Source: an uncultured Chitinophagaceae bacterium (GTDB taxonomy: Bacteria > Bacteroidota > Bacteroidia > Chitinophagales > Chitinophagaceae). Taken from it: DNA of 53,296 nucleotides. The translations under genes were made by a program, and so were the position numbers. Of the stretch, positions 34,333-43,075 are shown piece after piece. The notes below the pieces were generated by a model that saw only the letters and a program-made list of their open reading frames with translations, was not told the origin of the DNA and did not search any database. Location: NCBI GenBank assembly GCA_937858715.1, contig CALLZY010000062.1, forward strand, positions 1 to 53,296, written 5' to 3'. Position 1 is the first letter of the stretch, and the number at the start of each line of letters is the position of its first letter.

Positions 34333-36003
34333 ATGAGCACAAACTTTAAAACATTTATTGGACTTGTCAGTTTTGTACTGATATGTAATTCTAACATTGT
34401 CGGACAGACAACTTTAGAGATTCCTGATGGTATTATGCCTCCGGGAACAGGACCGTCAGTAGCAAATTATGGGCCTGTCAGTTTACAAAAAGACCTAGAT
34501 AATGCAACAAATAATAACACTTTTGTAGCCCCGCTTTCTTCGGAAGTTACTACAGTCAGCTTTAAGTTGGCAAATCAGCAGTATAGTGCTAATTACAGTA
34601 ACGTTTCTACAGGATTAGTATTTGGAGCCAGATCTACTACTGCTGTCGGCCCCAATCATCCTTCTGGACCTGGCGTTCAAACAGCTGATCCAGAAGATTT
34701 TTTTAATATTCTGGGCTCATTCATCAGCAATCCCGGAGGGCCAACTAGTAATTTTTTTACAGCACACCCATTTGTTAATTCTGGACAGGGTATGATTTCT
34801 CAGCCAGCATTCACTGGGCCTGATGCCGGTAAAACTGTTAATGGCGCAATTTCTGTTTTTACAGTAGCCCAATTGCAGTATGATCAAGGAATTCAAAATA
34901 ATCCAAGCCCATTACCTTCTATACATAATGATGCGACCAGATATTATTATGGCGACTTACAGATTGAATTTAATAGGTTTATCAGAAATCCAGTAATTCA
35001 CATTGCAGGCTTAGGGGGGTCTTATCAATATTTGCCTTATCAGACACCAGGTCTTGACCCAAGTGTTGCTGCAAATTGGAGGCGTACACAATTTTCAACC
35101 GAGTTACAAGTTGTTGGTGCTACTGTAACTCGTCTATCTGGGAACGGAAGTTTTCAAGTAAGCGGAAGTAATATCCTCAATAGTTCTGCTTCTCCAGACG
35201 GTGCATCTGTTAGTACTACAGTTAATGCTTCAGATCCTATAGATCATATTGGGGCGGCTTCTGGTAGTGTAAGAGTTAATGCTCTTACCAAAGTGATAAC
35301 AATCAGGGTTTATCTAAGAGGTTGTAATGCATCTCAATTTGCATGGTCAGCACCAGGTACAGCTTCAAATAATAGCCCAGCCACTTTAAGAAATCCACTT
35401 ACTGGGGATACTTGGTGGGTCTCAGTTAGTACAATCCCGGAAGAACTAATTCCTCTTGCCAGCACAGGTGTAACTCTCACCGGTGCCCTCAATGGTAATG
35501 ATGTATCATTAAACTGGAAAACGCTTACAGAAACTAATACAAAATCATTTGAAATAGAAAGAAGCACTGATGGTATTAATTATGTAAAAGTGGGTGAAAA
35601 AACTGCTGCGGGGAACAGTGTTTCCGAGATAAGCTACAGTTCAGTTGATCCGAACATGAATGTACCTGTTTACTATTACAGGTTAAAAATGCTTGACTTT
35701 GACGGACGTTTTTCTTACAGCAACGTTGTTATTGTCAGGAAGTCAATGATTAAAGGAATTAAGACATTCCCTAATCCTGCAACTGATCATGTGAATATTG
35801 AATTTTCAAATGCAAAAGGTTCATATAATGTAGCCCTTGTTAACCAGCTTGGCCAGCAGGTATATTCTAAGAAGGTGGATATTAATAATACTGTGCAATA
35901 CGTAAGAATTGAAAGGGGAACTATTCCCGCAGGTATGTATCATGTAAGTATCCATGATAATAACACAGGCGAAGTACAATCAGAAAAGGTTTTGATAAAA
36001 TAG
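34333..36003 (+). CDS. secreted protein with T9SS type A C-terminal sorting domain
   Basis: A 556-residue protein with a signal peptide (MSTNFKTFIGLVSFVLICNSN ... GQT). Residues ~30-370 are Ser/Thr/Asn-rich and match no family I know; they hold FGARSTTAVGPNHPSGPG and IHIAGLGGSYQYLPY. Residues ~380-470 form the fibronectin-like domain that often precedes the sorting signal (VSLNWKTLTETNTKSFEIER). The last ~80 residues are the type A sorting domain: IKTFPNPATDHVNIEF, QLGQQVYSKKV, GTIPAGMYHVSI, EKVLIK. It should be exported by T9SS and anchored or released. It starts 36 bp after the giant SdrD-repeat gene and is likely co-expressed. Confidence 0.88.
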   Translation: MSTNFKTFIGLVSFVLICNSNIVGQTTLEIPDGIMPPGTGPSVANYGPVSLQKDLDNATNNNTFVAPLSSEVTTVSFKLANQQYSANYSNVSTGLVFGARSTTAVGPNHPSGPGVQTADPEDFFNILGSFISNPGGPTSNFFTAHPFVNSGQGMISQPAFTGPDAGKTVNGAISVFTVAQLQYDQGIQNNPSPLPSIHNDATRYYYGDLQIEFNRFIRNPVIHIAGLGGSYQYLPYQTPGLDPSVAANWRRTQFSTELQVVGATVTRLSGNGSFQVSGSNILNSSASPDGASVSTTVNASDPIDHIGAASGSVRVNALTKVITIRVYLRGCNASQFAWSAPGTASNNSPATLRNPLTGDTWWVSVSTIPEELIPLASTGVTLTGALNGNDVSLNWKTLTETNTKSFEIERSTDGINYVKVGEKTAAGNSVSEISYSSVDPNMNVPVYYYRLKMLDFDGRFSYSNVVIVRKSMIKGIKTFPNPATDHVNIEFSNAKGSYNVALVNQLGQQVYSKKVDINNTVQYVRIERGTIPAGMYHVSIHDNNTGEVQSEKVLIK

Positions 36004-36075
36004 TTGAATGATGCACTGATGCGTATCTGGAAGCATTAATTCTAACATTAGTTTTTGATGCTCAAGGTTTACAAC

Positions 36076-36105
36076 GAGGGATCCCTTTTGGGATCCCTCT
36101 CTTTT
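36076..36105 (+). terminator. Rho-independent terminator after the T9SS cargo gene
   Basis: GAGGGATCCC and GGGATCCCTC form a perfect 10-bp stem around TTTT, followed by TCTTTT. Confidence 0.88.
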
Positions 36106-36186
36106 GCAATATCCGCAAGAGAGAATTTTGCCAGGTGCCTGTCAATTACTTATTTTGAGTATTATTGTTTGCCTAAATAATCATTG

Positions 36187-36954
36187 ATGGGTACTTTTTC
36201 AGACAGGATAAGGCGGTTTAAGCTGGTAAGAAAGATTGTTTACTTCATTGTGGGTATGGTTTCTTATCCCGGTCTTACTATTATTAATAAACTTCGGATT
36301 TCCGGAACAGAACATATAAGCAAGTTACCCAGAAAGAATGTTCTGTTTGTTAGCAATCATCAAACATATTTCGCTGACGTTATCACCTTTCTGCATATTT
36401 TTTGTGCTGTTAAATGGGGCAAGAAGAACAGGCTTGGGTTACCTTACTATTTACTTAATCCCTTTACACATGTGAATTATGTGGCTGCCGAAGAGACAAT
36501 GAAAGGGAACTGGATAAGCCGTCTTTTTTTGCTTGCCGGAGGTCTTACAGTTAAGAGAACCTGGCGGGCGGAAGGTAAAGAGGTGAGGAGAGGACTTGAT
36601 CCTTCAGATACCAGGAAAATAACAAGGGCCCTTGACAATAACTGGGTGATTACTTTTCCGCAGGGCACTACAAAACCTTTTGCCCCCGGGCGCAAAGGCA
36701 CTGCGTTAATAATAAAACAGACAAAGCCAGTAGTAGTGCCTGTAATTATTAATGGTTTCTGGCGGGCTTTCAATAAAAAGGGATTAAAGTTCAAAAAGAA
36801 AGGGGTTACACTTTCTGTAACTTTTAAAGAACCTCTGCAAATAGATTATGATGCTCCCGCAGATACTATTTTGTCGCAAATAATGGACAGCATTGAGCAA
36901 AGCAAGAAATATATGATGATGGGTAAGCACCACTGGCTTACTACAGACAAATAG
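36187..36954 (+). CDS. PlsC-like acyltransferase with an HX5D motif
   Basis: A 255-residue membrane-associated acyltransferase starting at the ATG at 36187 (MGTFSDRIRRFKLVRKIVYF). The catalytic region reads VLFVSNHQTYFADVITFLH near residue 60: His and Asp are separated by five residues rather than the usual four, a variant I recall in Bacteroidota. The substrate-contact part VITFPQGTTKPFAPGRKGTA stands in for the usual FPEGTRS. It should use acyl-ACP or acyl-CoA for lysophosphatidate or a similar acceptor. The convergent ribF gene ends 2 bp away. Confidence 0.82.
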   Translation: MGTFSDRIRRFKLVRKIVYFIVGMVSYPGLTIINKLRISGTEHISKLPRKNVLFVSNHQTYFADVITFLHIFCAVKWGKKNRLGLPYYLLNPFTHVNYVAAEETMKGNWISRLFLLAGGLTVKRTWRAEGKEVRRGLDPSDTRKITRALDNNWVITFPQGTTKPFAPGRKGTALIIKQTKPVVVPVIINGFWRAFNKKGLKFKKKGVTLSVTFKEPLQIDYDAPADTILSQIMDSIEQSKKYMMMGKHHWLTTDK

Positions 36955-36956
36955 TA

Positions 36957-37886
36957 TCAGAGAACAGCAAGACTGTCTAATTTATCCTGGTCCATTTGTT
37001 TAACCAGTTCATCAAGTGTGTCAAATTTCTTTTCTTCCCGCAGGTATCTTTTCAGGTAAACTTTCAAGTGCTGGCCATAAATCTCTTTATCAAAATCAAA
37101 AATGTTCACTTCGATAACTCTCTTCTTGCCATCAACTGTTGGCCTGAAGCCAATGCTCATCATTCCTTTCAATTTTTCGGTATATCCTTCTGGCTGTGCA
37201 TACACCGCATAAATACCATTGCCCGGAATAATTTTTTCTTCATCTGATACATGAATATTGGCTGTGGGGTATCCCAGCTTTCTGCCTAATTTATTGCCGT
37301 GAACCACTTCACCAGAGAAAAAATAATTATAGCCAAGCAGTGATGAAGCAGTTTTGCAATCACAATGAAGCACTGCTTCCCGTATGTTGGTTGAACTGAT
37401 GGCAATATCATCCAGCACATGTTTGGGGATTTCCCTAAGCTGGTAGTTATATTCTTTTGCTTTTTTCTCCAGCAGTTTGTAGTCACCAAGGCGACCCCGG
37501 CCAAACCGGTGGTCGTAGCCGATGATAATAGTATGAGGATGGAATTTTTCTATCAAAAAGTCCTTAATATATTCTTCTGCAGACATGTTGGCGAAAACAT
37601 CGCTGAATGGAACAATCACCAGGTGGTCAATACCTAATTGCTCAATCAATTCAGCTTTTTCGCCGGGTGTGTTCAGCAACCGGATTCCTAAGATGGCTGA
37701 GGACACTACTTTCCGCGGATGCGGATGGAATGTAATGATAACAGTTTCGCCATCATTCTTTTGCGCCTCAGTTTTTAATTTCTCAATAATCTGGCGGTGA
37801 CCCATATGTACCCCATCGAAGGTGCCAATAGTAATAACGGCCTTTTTGAAATGCGGAAGATTTTCAATATCAGTATGTATCCTCAT
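36957..37886 (-). CDS. ribF: bifunctional riboflavin kinase/FAD synthetase
   Basis: A 309-residue enzyme starting at the ATG at 37886 (MRIHTDIENLPHFKKAVITI). The N-terminal adenylyltransferase domain has the GTFDGVHMGHR motif near residue 22 and IIIGYDHRFGRGRLGDY near 115. The C-terminal kinase domain has VVHGNKLGRKLGYPTANIHV near 207. It makes FMN, then FAD, for flavoproteins such as the YhiN-like enzyme. An in-frame extension upstream is unlike the family. purM diverges from it with a 75-bp gap. Confidence 0.95.
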   Translation of the reverse strand: MRIHTDIENLPHFKKAVITIGTFDGVHMGHRQIIEKLKTEAQKNDGETVIITFHPHPRKVVSSAILGIRLLNTPGEKAELIEQLGIDHLVIVPFSDVFANMSAEEYIKDFLIEKFHPHTIIIGYDHRFGRGRLGDYKLLEKKAKEYNYQLREIPKHVLDDIAISSTNIREAVLHCDCKTASSLLGYNYFFSGEVVHGNKLGRKLGYPTANIHVSDEEKIIPGNGIYAVYAQPEGYTEKLKGMMSIGFRPTVDGKKRVIEVNIFDFDKEIYGQHLKVYLKRYLREEKKFDTLDELVKQMDQDKLDSLAVL

Positions 37887-37961
37887 ATTAGCTGCGAAAA
37901 TAACTGATAATTGATAATTGAAAAATGTATAATCCTTAGTTTTACAACTCAATCCTTTAAA

Positions 37962-39143
37962 ATGAGTTTATACAGTAAAAGAGGGGTTTCTGCCCAGAAA
38001 GAGGAAGTGCATGCTGCCACCAGAAAGCTTGACAAGGGATTGTATGAAAAAGCCTTCTGCAAGGTTTATCCTGATGTGCTTTGCGGCGATGAAAACTGGG
38101 TGAATGTGATGCATGCAGATGGTGCAGGCACCAAAAGCATTTTGGCATATTTGTACTGGAAGGAAACCGGCGATGTAAGTGTATGGAAAGGGATTGCACA
38201 GGATGCTGTAGTTATGAACCTGGATGATTTGCTTTGTGTGGGTATTTATGACAACTTGCTTTTTTCTTCTACCATCGACAGAAATAAAAATCTTATTCCT
38301 GCTGAAGTGCTGGAGGCAGTAATCAGTGGCACGCAGGAGTTTTTTGATACGATGAGAACTTTTGGTGTAAACATCAGCTACATGGGAGGAGAGACAGCCG
38401 ATGTGGGTGATGTAGTGCGCACAATGGCTGTAAACGGTACTATGACTGCCCGCTGGCCCAAATCAAAGGTTGTTACCAACGGGAAAATAAAACCGGGTGA
38501 TGTAATCGTTGGTCTTGCCGGATTTGGCCAAGCCCATTACGAAAATGAATACAACAGTGGCATCGCCAGCAATGGACTTACGAGTGCAAGGCATGATGTG
38601 CTGCATAAGACCTATGGTGCAAGGTTTCCGGAAACTTATGATAACTCATTAGAGGAGTCAGTTGTTTATATCGGGCCTCACAGGCTTACAGACAATATTC
38701 AGTATTCAATAAACAACAGTCAATTTTCAACTGAAGCGGGAAAGTTATTATTAAGCCCAACCCGCACATTTGCACCGGTGATGAAGGAGATTTTAGCGAA
38801 TCATTTTGATGCCGTGCATGGCCTGATACACTGCAGCGGTGGCGGGCAAACCAAGTGCCTGAAATATGTACCGGAAAATGTAAGGATTGTAAAAGACGAC
38901 CTGTTTGAACCACCCGTTATTTTCAAACTGATACAGGAAGCCAGCAAGGCAGACGATAGGGAAATGTATCAGGTATTTAACATGGGCACCAGGCTGGAGA
39001 TTTATACCAATGAAAAAGACGCCGAAACTATTATCAGCGTCTCTGAATCTTTTGGTGTGGATGCACAAGTTATTGGCAGGGTGGAAGAGAGTGAGAAAAA
39101 GATACTTCTTGTGAAGACTTCTTCCGGCTTATTGGAATACTAA
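37962..39143 (+). CDS. purM: phosphoribosylformylglycinamidine cyclo-ligase (AIR synthetase)
   Basis: A 393-residue PurM starting at the ATG at 37962 (MSLYSKRGVSAQKEEVHAAT). The ATP-grip-like motifs are MHADGAGTKSILAYLYWKET, MNLDDLLCVGIYDNL and SYMGGETADVGDVVRTMAVN. It forms the imidazole ring in purine synthesis. Length is larger than E. coli PurM (345) but usual for this phylum. Residues ~244-257 (NIQYSINNSQFSTE) are encoded by an AT-rich run (38692-38731) resembling a small intergenic repeat. The end overlaps the convergent M56-amidase gene by 4 bp. Confidence 0.92.
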   Translation: MSLYSKRGVSAQKEEVHAATRKLDKGLYEKAFCKVYPDVLCGDENWVNVMHADGAGTKSILAYLYWKETGDVSVWKGIAQDAVVMNLDDLLCVGIYDNLLFSSTIDRNKNLIPAEVLEAVISGTQEFFDTMRTFGVNISYMGGETADVGDVVRTMAVNGTMTARWPKSKVVTNGKIKPGDVIVGLAGFGQAHYENEYNSGIASNGLTSARHDVLHKTYGARFPETYDNSLEESVVYIGPHRLTDNIQYSINNSQFSTEAGKLLLSPTRTFAPVMKEILANHFDAVHGLIHCSGGGQTKCLKYVPENVRIVKDDLFEPPVIFKLIQEASKADDREMYQVFNMGTRLEIYTNEKDAETIISVSESFGVDAQVIGRVEESEKKILLVKTSSGLLEY

Positions 39144-41746
39144 CTGACTACTTTATATACTTTTGACGGTACTTTTATTTTCTCTCCATTCTGTATTATT
39201 ATTACGTCGTCAAAAGTAATTAACCGGCCAGGTTTAGATGTATTGAGGTGATTTTTAATAGCGGGATTTATTTGATTTCCCTTGTTGGGAACAACCACTA
39301 TTTCTGTTTCTAAATCGGCTGTGAATGTGAAACTTACAATCTGGCTGTTCTCGGCAATGCCCAACAACTTATTAATACTGAGAACTTTTAGTTCGTAGAC
39401 AGAAATTTTTGGTATTTCGCTATCAGACTCTTCAGTTATTTCAAATATTACAGGAATCTTGATATAAGATTTTACAAAATTTCCATTCTGTTTCGCAGGA
39501 ATCCATTTCGGCCCTTTAGATATTAGCCTTATTGCTTCCTGTTCCATTCCATGGCCATGTTTTGTCAGTGGTCTGATATCACTAAGAAAGCCGTCAATAT
39601 CAACAATAAACTGTATTTCAACTTTGTAAGTACCCGGTGCTGCTCCGCTGTCAACCGGAACATTCGCATTAATGTTTGTTGAAAGATATTTTCTCCATGA
39701 TTCAACTCCACCGGGAAAATGGGCAGGTTCTTCAATTTTATTATTTGGTTCTTTTTGATAACCCACTATTACCACTTCATTAAGCATATCTTTTGTAATC
39801 GTTACGGAATTATCATTTTTTTCGCCATTATAGACTTGTTCCTGTAGTACCTGGAAAGTAATTGGCTGCTTCCTGTAAGATTTTACCGGTTTTCCGTTTA
39901 CTATGGCAGGAACCCATTTTGGTCCTTTAGAAATTACCCTTATGGCCTCTTCTTCCATACCATAGCCATGTCTTGTTAGTGGTCTGATATCAGAAATTGA
40001 ACCATCTATAGCTACAATAAACATGGTAATGGTGGTATAAGCTCCATTAGGTGCTTTGTTATTAATGGGTACATCCGGATTCATGTTTCTCTCAAGGTAT
40101 TGCCTCCAATTGGCATTGCCGCCTGGAAATGAAGCTTCAATTTCTACCTTGTCAAATATTTTGTTTTCATTATTTACCAAATTTTTCTTAGGCAAGGTGT
40201 CAGATATACCAATGTTTGTACTTAATTCATTTTTTACAGCATTTGCAGGAATATCAAGTTTTAGGTAGTTATTTATCCCATTTAAAATTGCCTGTGCAAT
40301 ATTTTCTTGATTTGCTTCTTGTTTGATAAAGGCTAGGTCAATATCATTAGTGATATAGCCACAATCAATCATTACAGATGGGCATTTAGCCATTTCGAGC
40401 AAAAAAGATCCCGTTTCTTCAAAAGTGTGAGGCCTTTTTTGAAAATTTTTGGGAAATAATTCTTGTAGTTCTTTACTAAGTGACGAAACGAAGTAGTGGT
40501 TTGCAACTGTAAGCTTTTTGTTTTTCCCGGATACATATGCATTAAACCCGCCAAGTTTATTGTTACTGTTTGATGCACTATTTATATGTATTGATAAAAA
40601 CAAATCGGCATTTTTTTGTTCTAAAAAAGTTAAACGTTCCTTTAATGTAAGCGTATTGTCTTCTTCCCTGCTTAGAACAATTTCTACATTGTTACTTATG
40701 TTCAATTCCTTTACTTTTTGGGCAATGGCAAGTGTCAGTTCTTTTTCAGTACTCCCGTCATGTGCTTTTGCTCCTGCATCATCACCACCATGTCCTGCAT
40801 CAATAACAACAGTTACTGGTTTCCCGTTGTATAAATTGGTATTTGTCGCTGTGTTTTTGTAAGTAAAAGCAAACAGGCCGACAGCAACGGCTGTTACCGG
40901 CAGTGCCATCAGTTTCCTGAAATACTGGTGTCCGGGTTTTTTAGATGTTGTAATCATGGCTATACGTCTTTTTATCTGGTTATGAAAAAAAGGATTGACA
41001 AGGTTGAGTTTTGTATCTAGTGCCTGTTGTAGCAGCATTTCAGCGTATTCCCATTTGGTGTCTTCGTGTATGGCAAACTGGTCGGCCAGAAATTCATGTA
41101 TGGCTTTCACTTCTTTTTTAATCAGGTGAAAGAAGGGGTTAATCCAGAAGGCCACAGTTAGCAATTCCATAAAAAAAATATCAAGGCTGTGTACCTGTCT
41201 TATATGAAAGAGTTCATGCCGGAAAACCTGTTCGCCTTTGGCTGAATGCAGTTCAATTTTTTTGTTCCAGAATAACCAGCGGAAGAAGGAGAACGGAGTG
41301 CCGGGTTCATCAGTATTTATAAAACGGATATTCTGAATTTTTTCTGACGGATTATTCTTTGCTATTTTTCTGATTTTATTAATTGAAAAGAATATCCTTA
41401 AAAGGGCAATAACGGCTACCAGCAAATACAAAAAGTATAAAATGTTAGTGAAAGTAAAAAAGTTAACTGACGGGTGTGTGCTTGCCCGTACAATTACTTC
41501 CTGTTCATAATCACTGCCAGAGATTACTGTAAGTGTTTGCAGCAGGGCAGATGATTGTTGTTGGGTATCAGAGAAATAAAGAGGTATGTTTAGAAAAGGG
41601 ACAACCAGGCTAAGTATGCAAGATGCTATAAGGTAAAAGCGGTTGTACTTGTGAAACCTTTTATTGCGTAACACAAAATGATAATAGCCGTAAAAAATTC
41701 CAGAGGCGGCAACCACCTGGATAAGGTATAATATTATCTCTCTCAT
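39140..41746 (-). CDS. M56 (BlaR1-like) metallopeptidase fused to an amidase_3-like domain and two TonB C-terminal domains
   Basis: An 868-residue fusion. Residues 1-125 hold three membrane helices; the M56 zinc motif HELFH is at 177-181, followed by the HEFLADQFAI segment and a fourth helix near 280-296. Residues ~312-496 resemble a zinc N-acetylmuramoyl-L-alanine amidase (VVIDAGHGGDDAGA His319, STEKE Glu334, LFLSIHINS His387), but the usual catalytic Glu before G-F/Y is Asp461 (VMIDCGYITN). Two TonB C-terminal-type domains follow (about 535-632 and 670-770), joined by a SusC-like LNEVVIVGYQ linker. It overlaps the upstream BlaI-type repressor gene (ATGA). Probably a sensor that cleaves the repressor when the cell wall is altered. 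Confidence 0.85.
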   Translation of the reverse strand: MREIILYLIQVVAASGIFYGYYHFVLRNKRFHKYNRFYLIASCILSLVVPFLNIPLYFSDTQQQSSALLQTLTVISGSDYEQEVIVRASTHPSVNFFTFTNILYFLYLLVAVIALLRIFFSINKIRKIAKNNPSEKIQNIRFINTDEPGTPFSFFRWLFWNKKIELHSAKGEQVFRHELFHIRQVHSLDIFFMELLTVAFWINPFFHLIKKEVKAIHEFLADQFAIHEDTKWEYAEMLLQQALDTKLNLVNPFFHNQIKRRIAMITTSKKPGHQYFRKLMALPVTAVAVGLFAFTYKNTATNTNLYNGKPVTVVIDAGHGGDDAGAKAHDGSTEKELTLAIAQKVKELNISNNVEIVLSREEDNTLTLKERLTFLEQKNADLFLSIHINSASNSNNKLGGFNAYVSGKNKKLTVANHYFVSSLSKELQELFPKNFQKRPHTFEETGSFLLEMAKCPSVMIDCGYITNDIDLAFIKQEANQENIAQAILNGINNYLKLDIPANAVKNELSTNIGISDTLPKKNLVNNENKIFDKVEIEASFPGGNANWRQYLERNMNPDVPINNKAPNGAYTTITMFIVAIDGSISDIRPLTRHGYGMEEEAIRVISKGPKWVPAIVNGKPVKSYRKQPITFQVLQEQVYNGEKNDNSVTITKDMLNEVVIVGYQKEPNNKIEEPAHFPGGVESWRKYLSTNINANVPVDSGAAPGTYKVEIQFIVDIDGFLSDIRPLTKHGHGMEQEAIRLISKGPKWIPAKQNGNFVKSYIKIPVIFEITEESDSEIPKISVYELKVLSINKLLGIAENSQIVSFTFTADLETEIVVVPNKGNQINPAIKNHLNTSKPGRLITFDDVIIIQNGEKIKVPSKVYKVVS

Positions 41747-42114
41747 TTCTGCTGATTTTTTTGTTTCTTAATCTGACTGAGTAACTGTTCCAGTTCCTCT
41801 ACTGAAATATTGTTTTCTTTTACGAGGTAAGAAACCACATTGCTGAATGAACCTTCAAAATAATTTTTTGCCAGTTGGGTAATACTTTTCCCGGAATATT
41901 CTGCTCTTGAAATAAGGGGTGAATAGCGGTGTTGTCTGCCGAACGACTCAGCTTTTACAAATTTCTTTTCAATCAGAATTTTTAAAAGAGTGGCTACAGT
42001 GTTTTGATGTGGCTTAGGTTTTGGCATGGCCTCAACAACATCCCGCAAAAAAGCGGCTTCTGATTTCCATAATGCCTGCATTACTTGTTCTTCGGCTTTA
42101 GTAAGCTGTTTCAT
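41743..42114 (-). CDS. BlaI/MecI/CopY-family transcriptional repressor
   Basis: A 123-residue winged-helix repressor (MKQLTKAEEQVMQALWKSEA; PHQNTVATLLKILIEKKFVK; GRQHRYSPLISRAEYSGKSI), with the DNA-binding domain in residues 1-75 and the dimer helix, a likely cleavage region, after it. Its start-stop overlap (ATGA) with the M56 gene makes a classic BlaI-BlaR1-type pair. Two ACTA-N6-TAGT palindromes lie 27-63 bp upstream of the start, so it should repress its own operon. Confidence 0.92.
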   Translation of the reverse strand: MKQLTKAEEQVMQALWKSEAAFLRDVVEAMPKPKPHQNTVATLLKILIEKKFVKAESFGRQHRYSPLISRAEYSGKSITQLAKNYFEGSFSNVVSYLVKENNISVEELEQLLSQIKKQKNQQK

Positions 42115-42131
42115 AAATCTGATTATGAAAC

Positions 42132-42162
42132 CGAATGTATAACTAAGTTTTTAGTTTAACAA
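42132..42162 (-). promoter_or_regulatory. candidate promoter of the blaI-like operon
   Basis: On the minus strand TTG (plus 42160-42162), 20 nt, then TACATTCG (plus 42132-42139; one mismatch from TANNTTTG). The operators overlap this region. Confidence 0.45.
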
Positions 42163-42175
42163 CTATTTTTTTAGT
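42142..42175. promoter_or_regulatory. two BlaI-type operators, ACTA-N6-TAGT
   Basis: Site 1 is 42142-42155 (ACTAAGTTTTTAGT) and site 2 is 42162-42175, extended to ACAACTA...TAGTTGT (42159-42178). Centres are 20 bp apart, two helical turns, placing two dimers on one DNA face. Confidence 0.7.
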
Positions 42176-42241
42176 TGTAGCAAGAAAAAAACTGTAATGT
42201 CTAAATAAGCTTGTAAAAATCAGTGAATTAGTTTTCGAAAA

Positions 42242-42967
42242 TTAATCTCTGCGTCGCTTCCTTTTTTCCACAATTACCTGAAATGTTACAGGTTGTTTGC
42301 GGTATGCCTTTACAATTCTTCCACTTTGCATGGCGGGTGTCCATTTGGGGCCTTTCATAATAACTCTCATTACTTCAGCTTCCATACCATAGCCATGGCG
42401 TGTAAGAGGTCTTACGTCTGAAATATTTCCCTCCTTATCAACTACGAATTGAATAACTACAGTGAATTTTCCTTCCGGAGCGCCGTTATCCACCGGTACA
42501 TTAGGATTTAATGTTCTCTCAAGGTATTTTCTCCACATGCTTTCCCCTCCTGGAAATGAAGCCTCAACCTCAACCCGGTCAAAGAGTTTATTTTCATTAT
42601 CACTGTGTGGTGGTTCTGGTGTGGTTGGAGGTACCGCAGCACCAGAAGTTTCACTTTTCTTCAGGGTAATCTCAATGACTCCGGCTTTTCCCTTTTCACC
42701 ATATTTTTTTATTGCCTCAGTTCCTTTCCAAATATTTATGCTATCAATGGATGCAGGATCATATAAAGAGTTAAGGCTTCTTTTAAGTTCTTTCAAAGTT
42801 CCGGTCGGAATTCCATTTACAATCACCAGAATGTTTGAATCAATAGCTGCTCCTGAACCATTTTTCAACTGTCCTGCAGGCCTTGTTGTGTCTGAAGAGT
42901 TTTGTGAAAGAATATTTGTAGTCGTTAAAACAAAAACTAAAAGAATGAAACCTGTAAACCTGAACAT
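42242..42967 (-). CDS. secreted protein with a plug-like segment and a TonB C-terminal domain
   Basis: A 241-residue protein with a signal peptide (MFRFTGFILLVFVLTTTNIL). Residues ~45-105 look like a fragment of a SusC-type receptor plug (ILVIVNGIPTGTLKEL; YDPASIDSINIWKGTEAIKK; GKAGVIEITLKK). After a Pro-rich linker, residues ~130-232 are a TonB C-terminal domain (VEASFPGGESMWRKYLERTL; ISDVRPLTRHGYGMEAEVMR), closely similar to both such domains of the downstream M56 fusion. It lies upstream of the repressor gene on the same strand, before the operators, so it has its own transcription. I cannot assign a function. Confidence 0.75.
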   Translation of the reverse strand: MFRFTGFILLVFVLTTTNILSQNSSDTTRPAGQLKNGSGAAIDSNILVIVNGIPTGTLKELKRSLNSLYDPASIDSINIWKGTEAIKKYGEKGKAGVIEITLKKSETSGAAVPPTTPEPPHSDNENKLFDRVEVEASFPGGESMWRKYLERTLNPNVPVDNGAPEGKFTVVIQFVVDKEGNISDVRPLTRHGYGMEAEVMRVIMKGPKWTPAMQSGRIVKAYRKQPVTFQVIVEKRKRRRD

Positions 42968-43075
42968 ATTTCAGAAATTTAATAAAACGTTATAACCATG
43001 TTTAAAGATTAAATATCCGAAAAAAAATGGCTGCAACTGCCGGTTCTTTGCTTATTTTGCAGCAAAGCTATTGCA

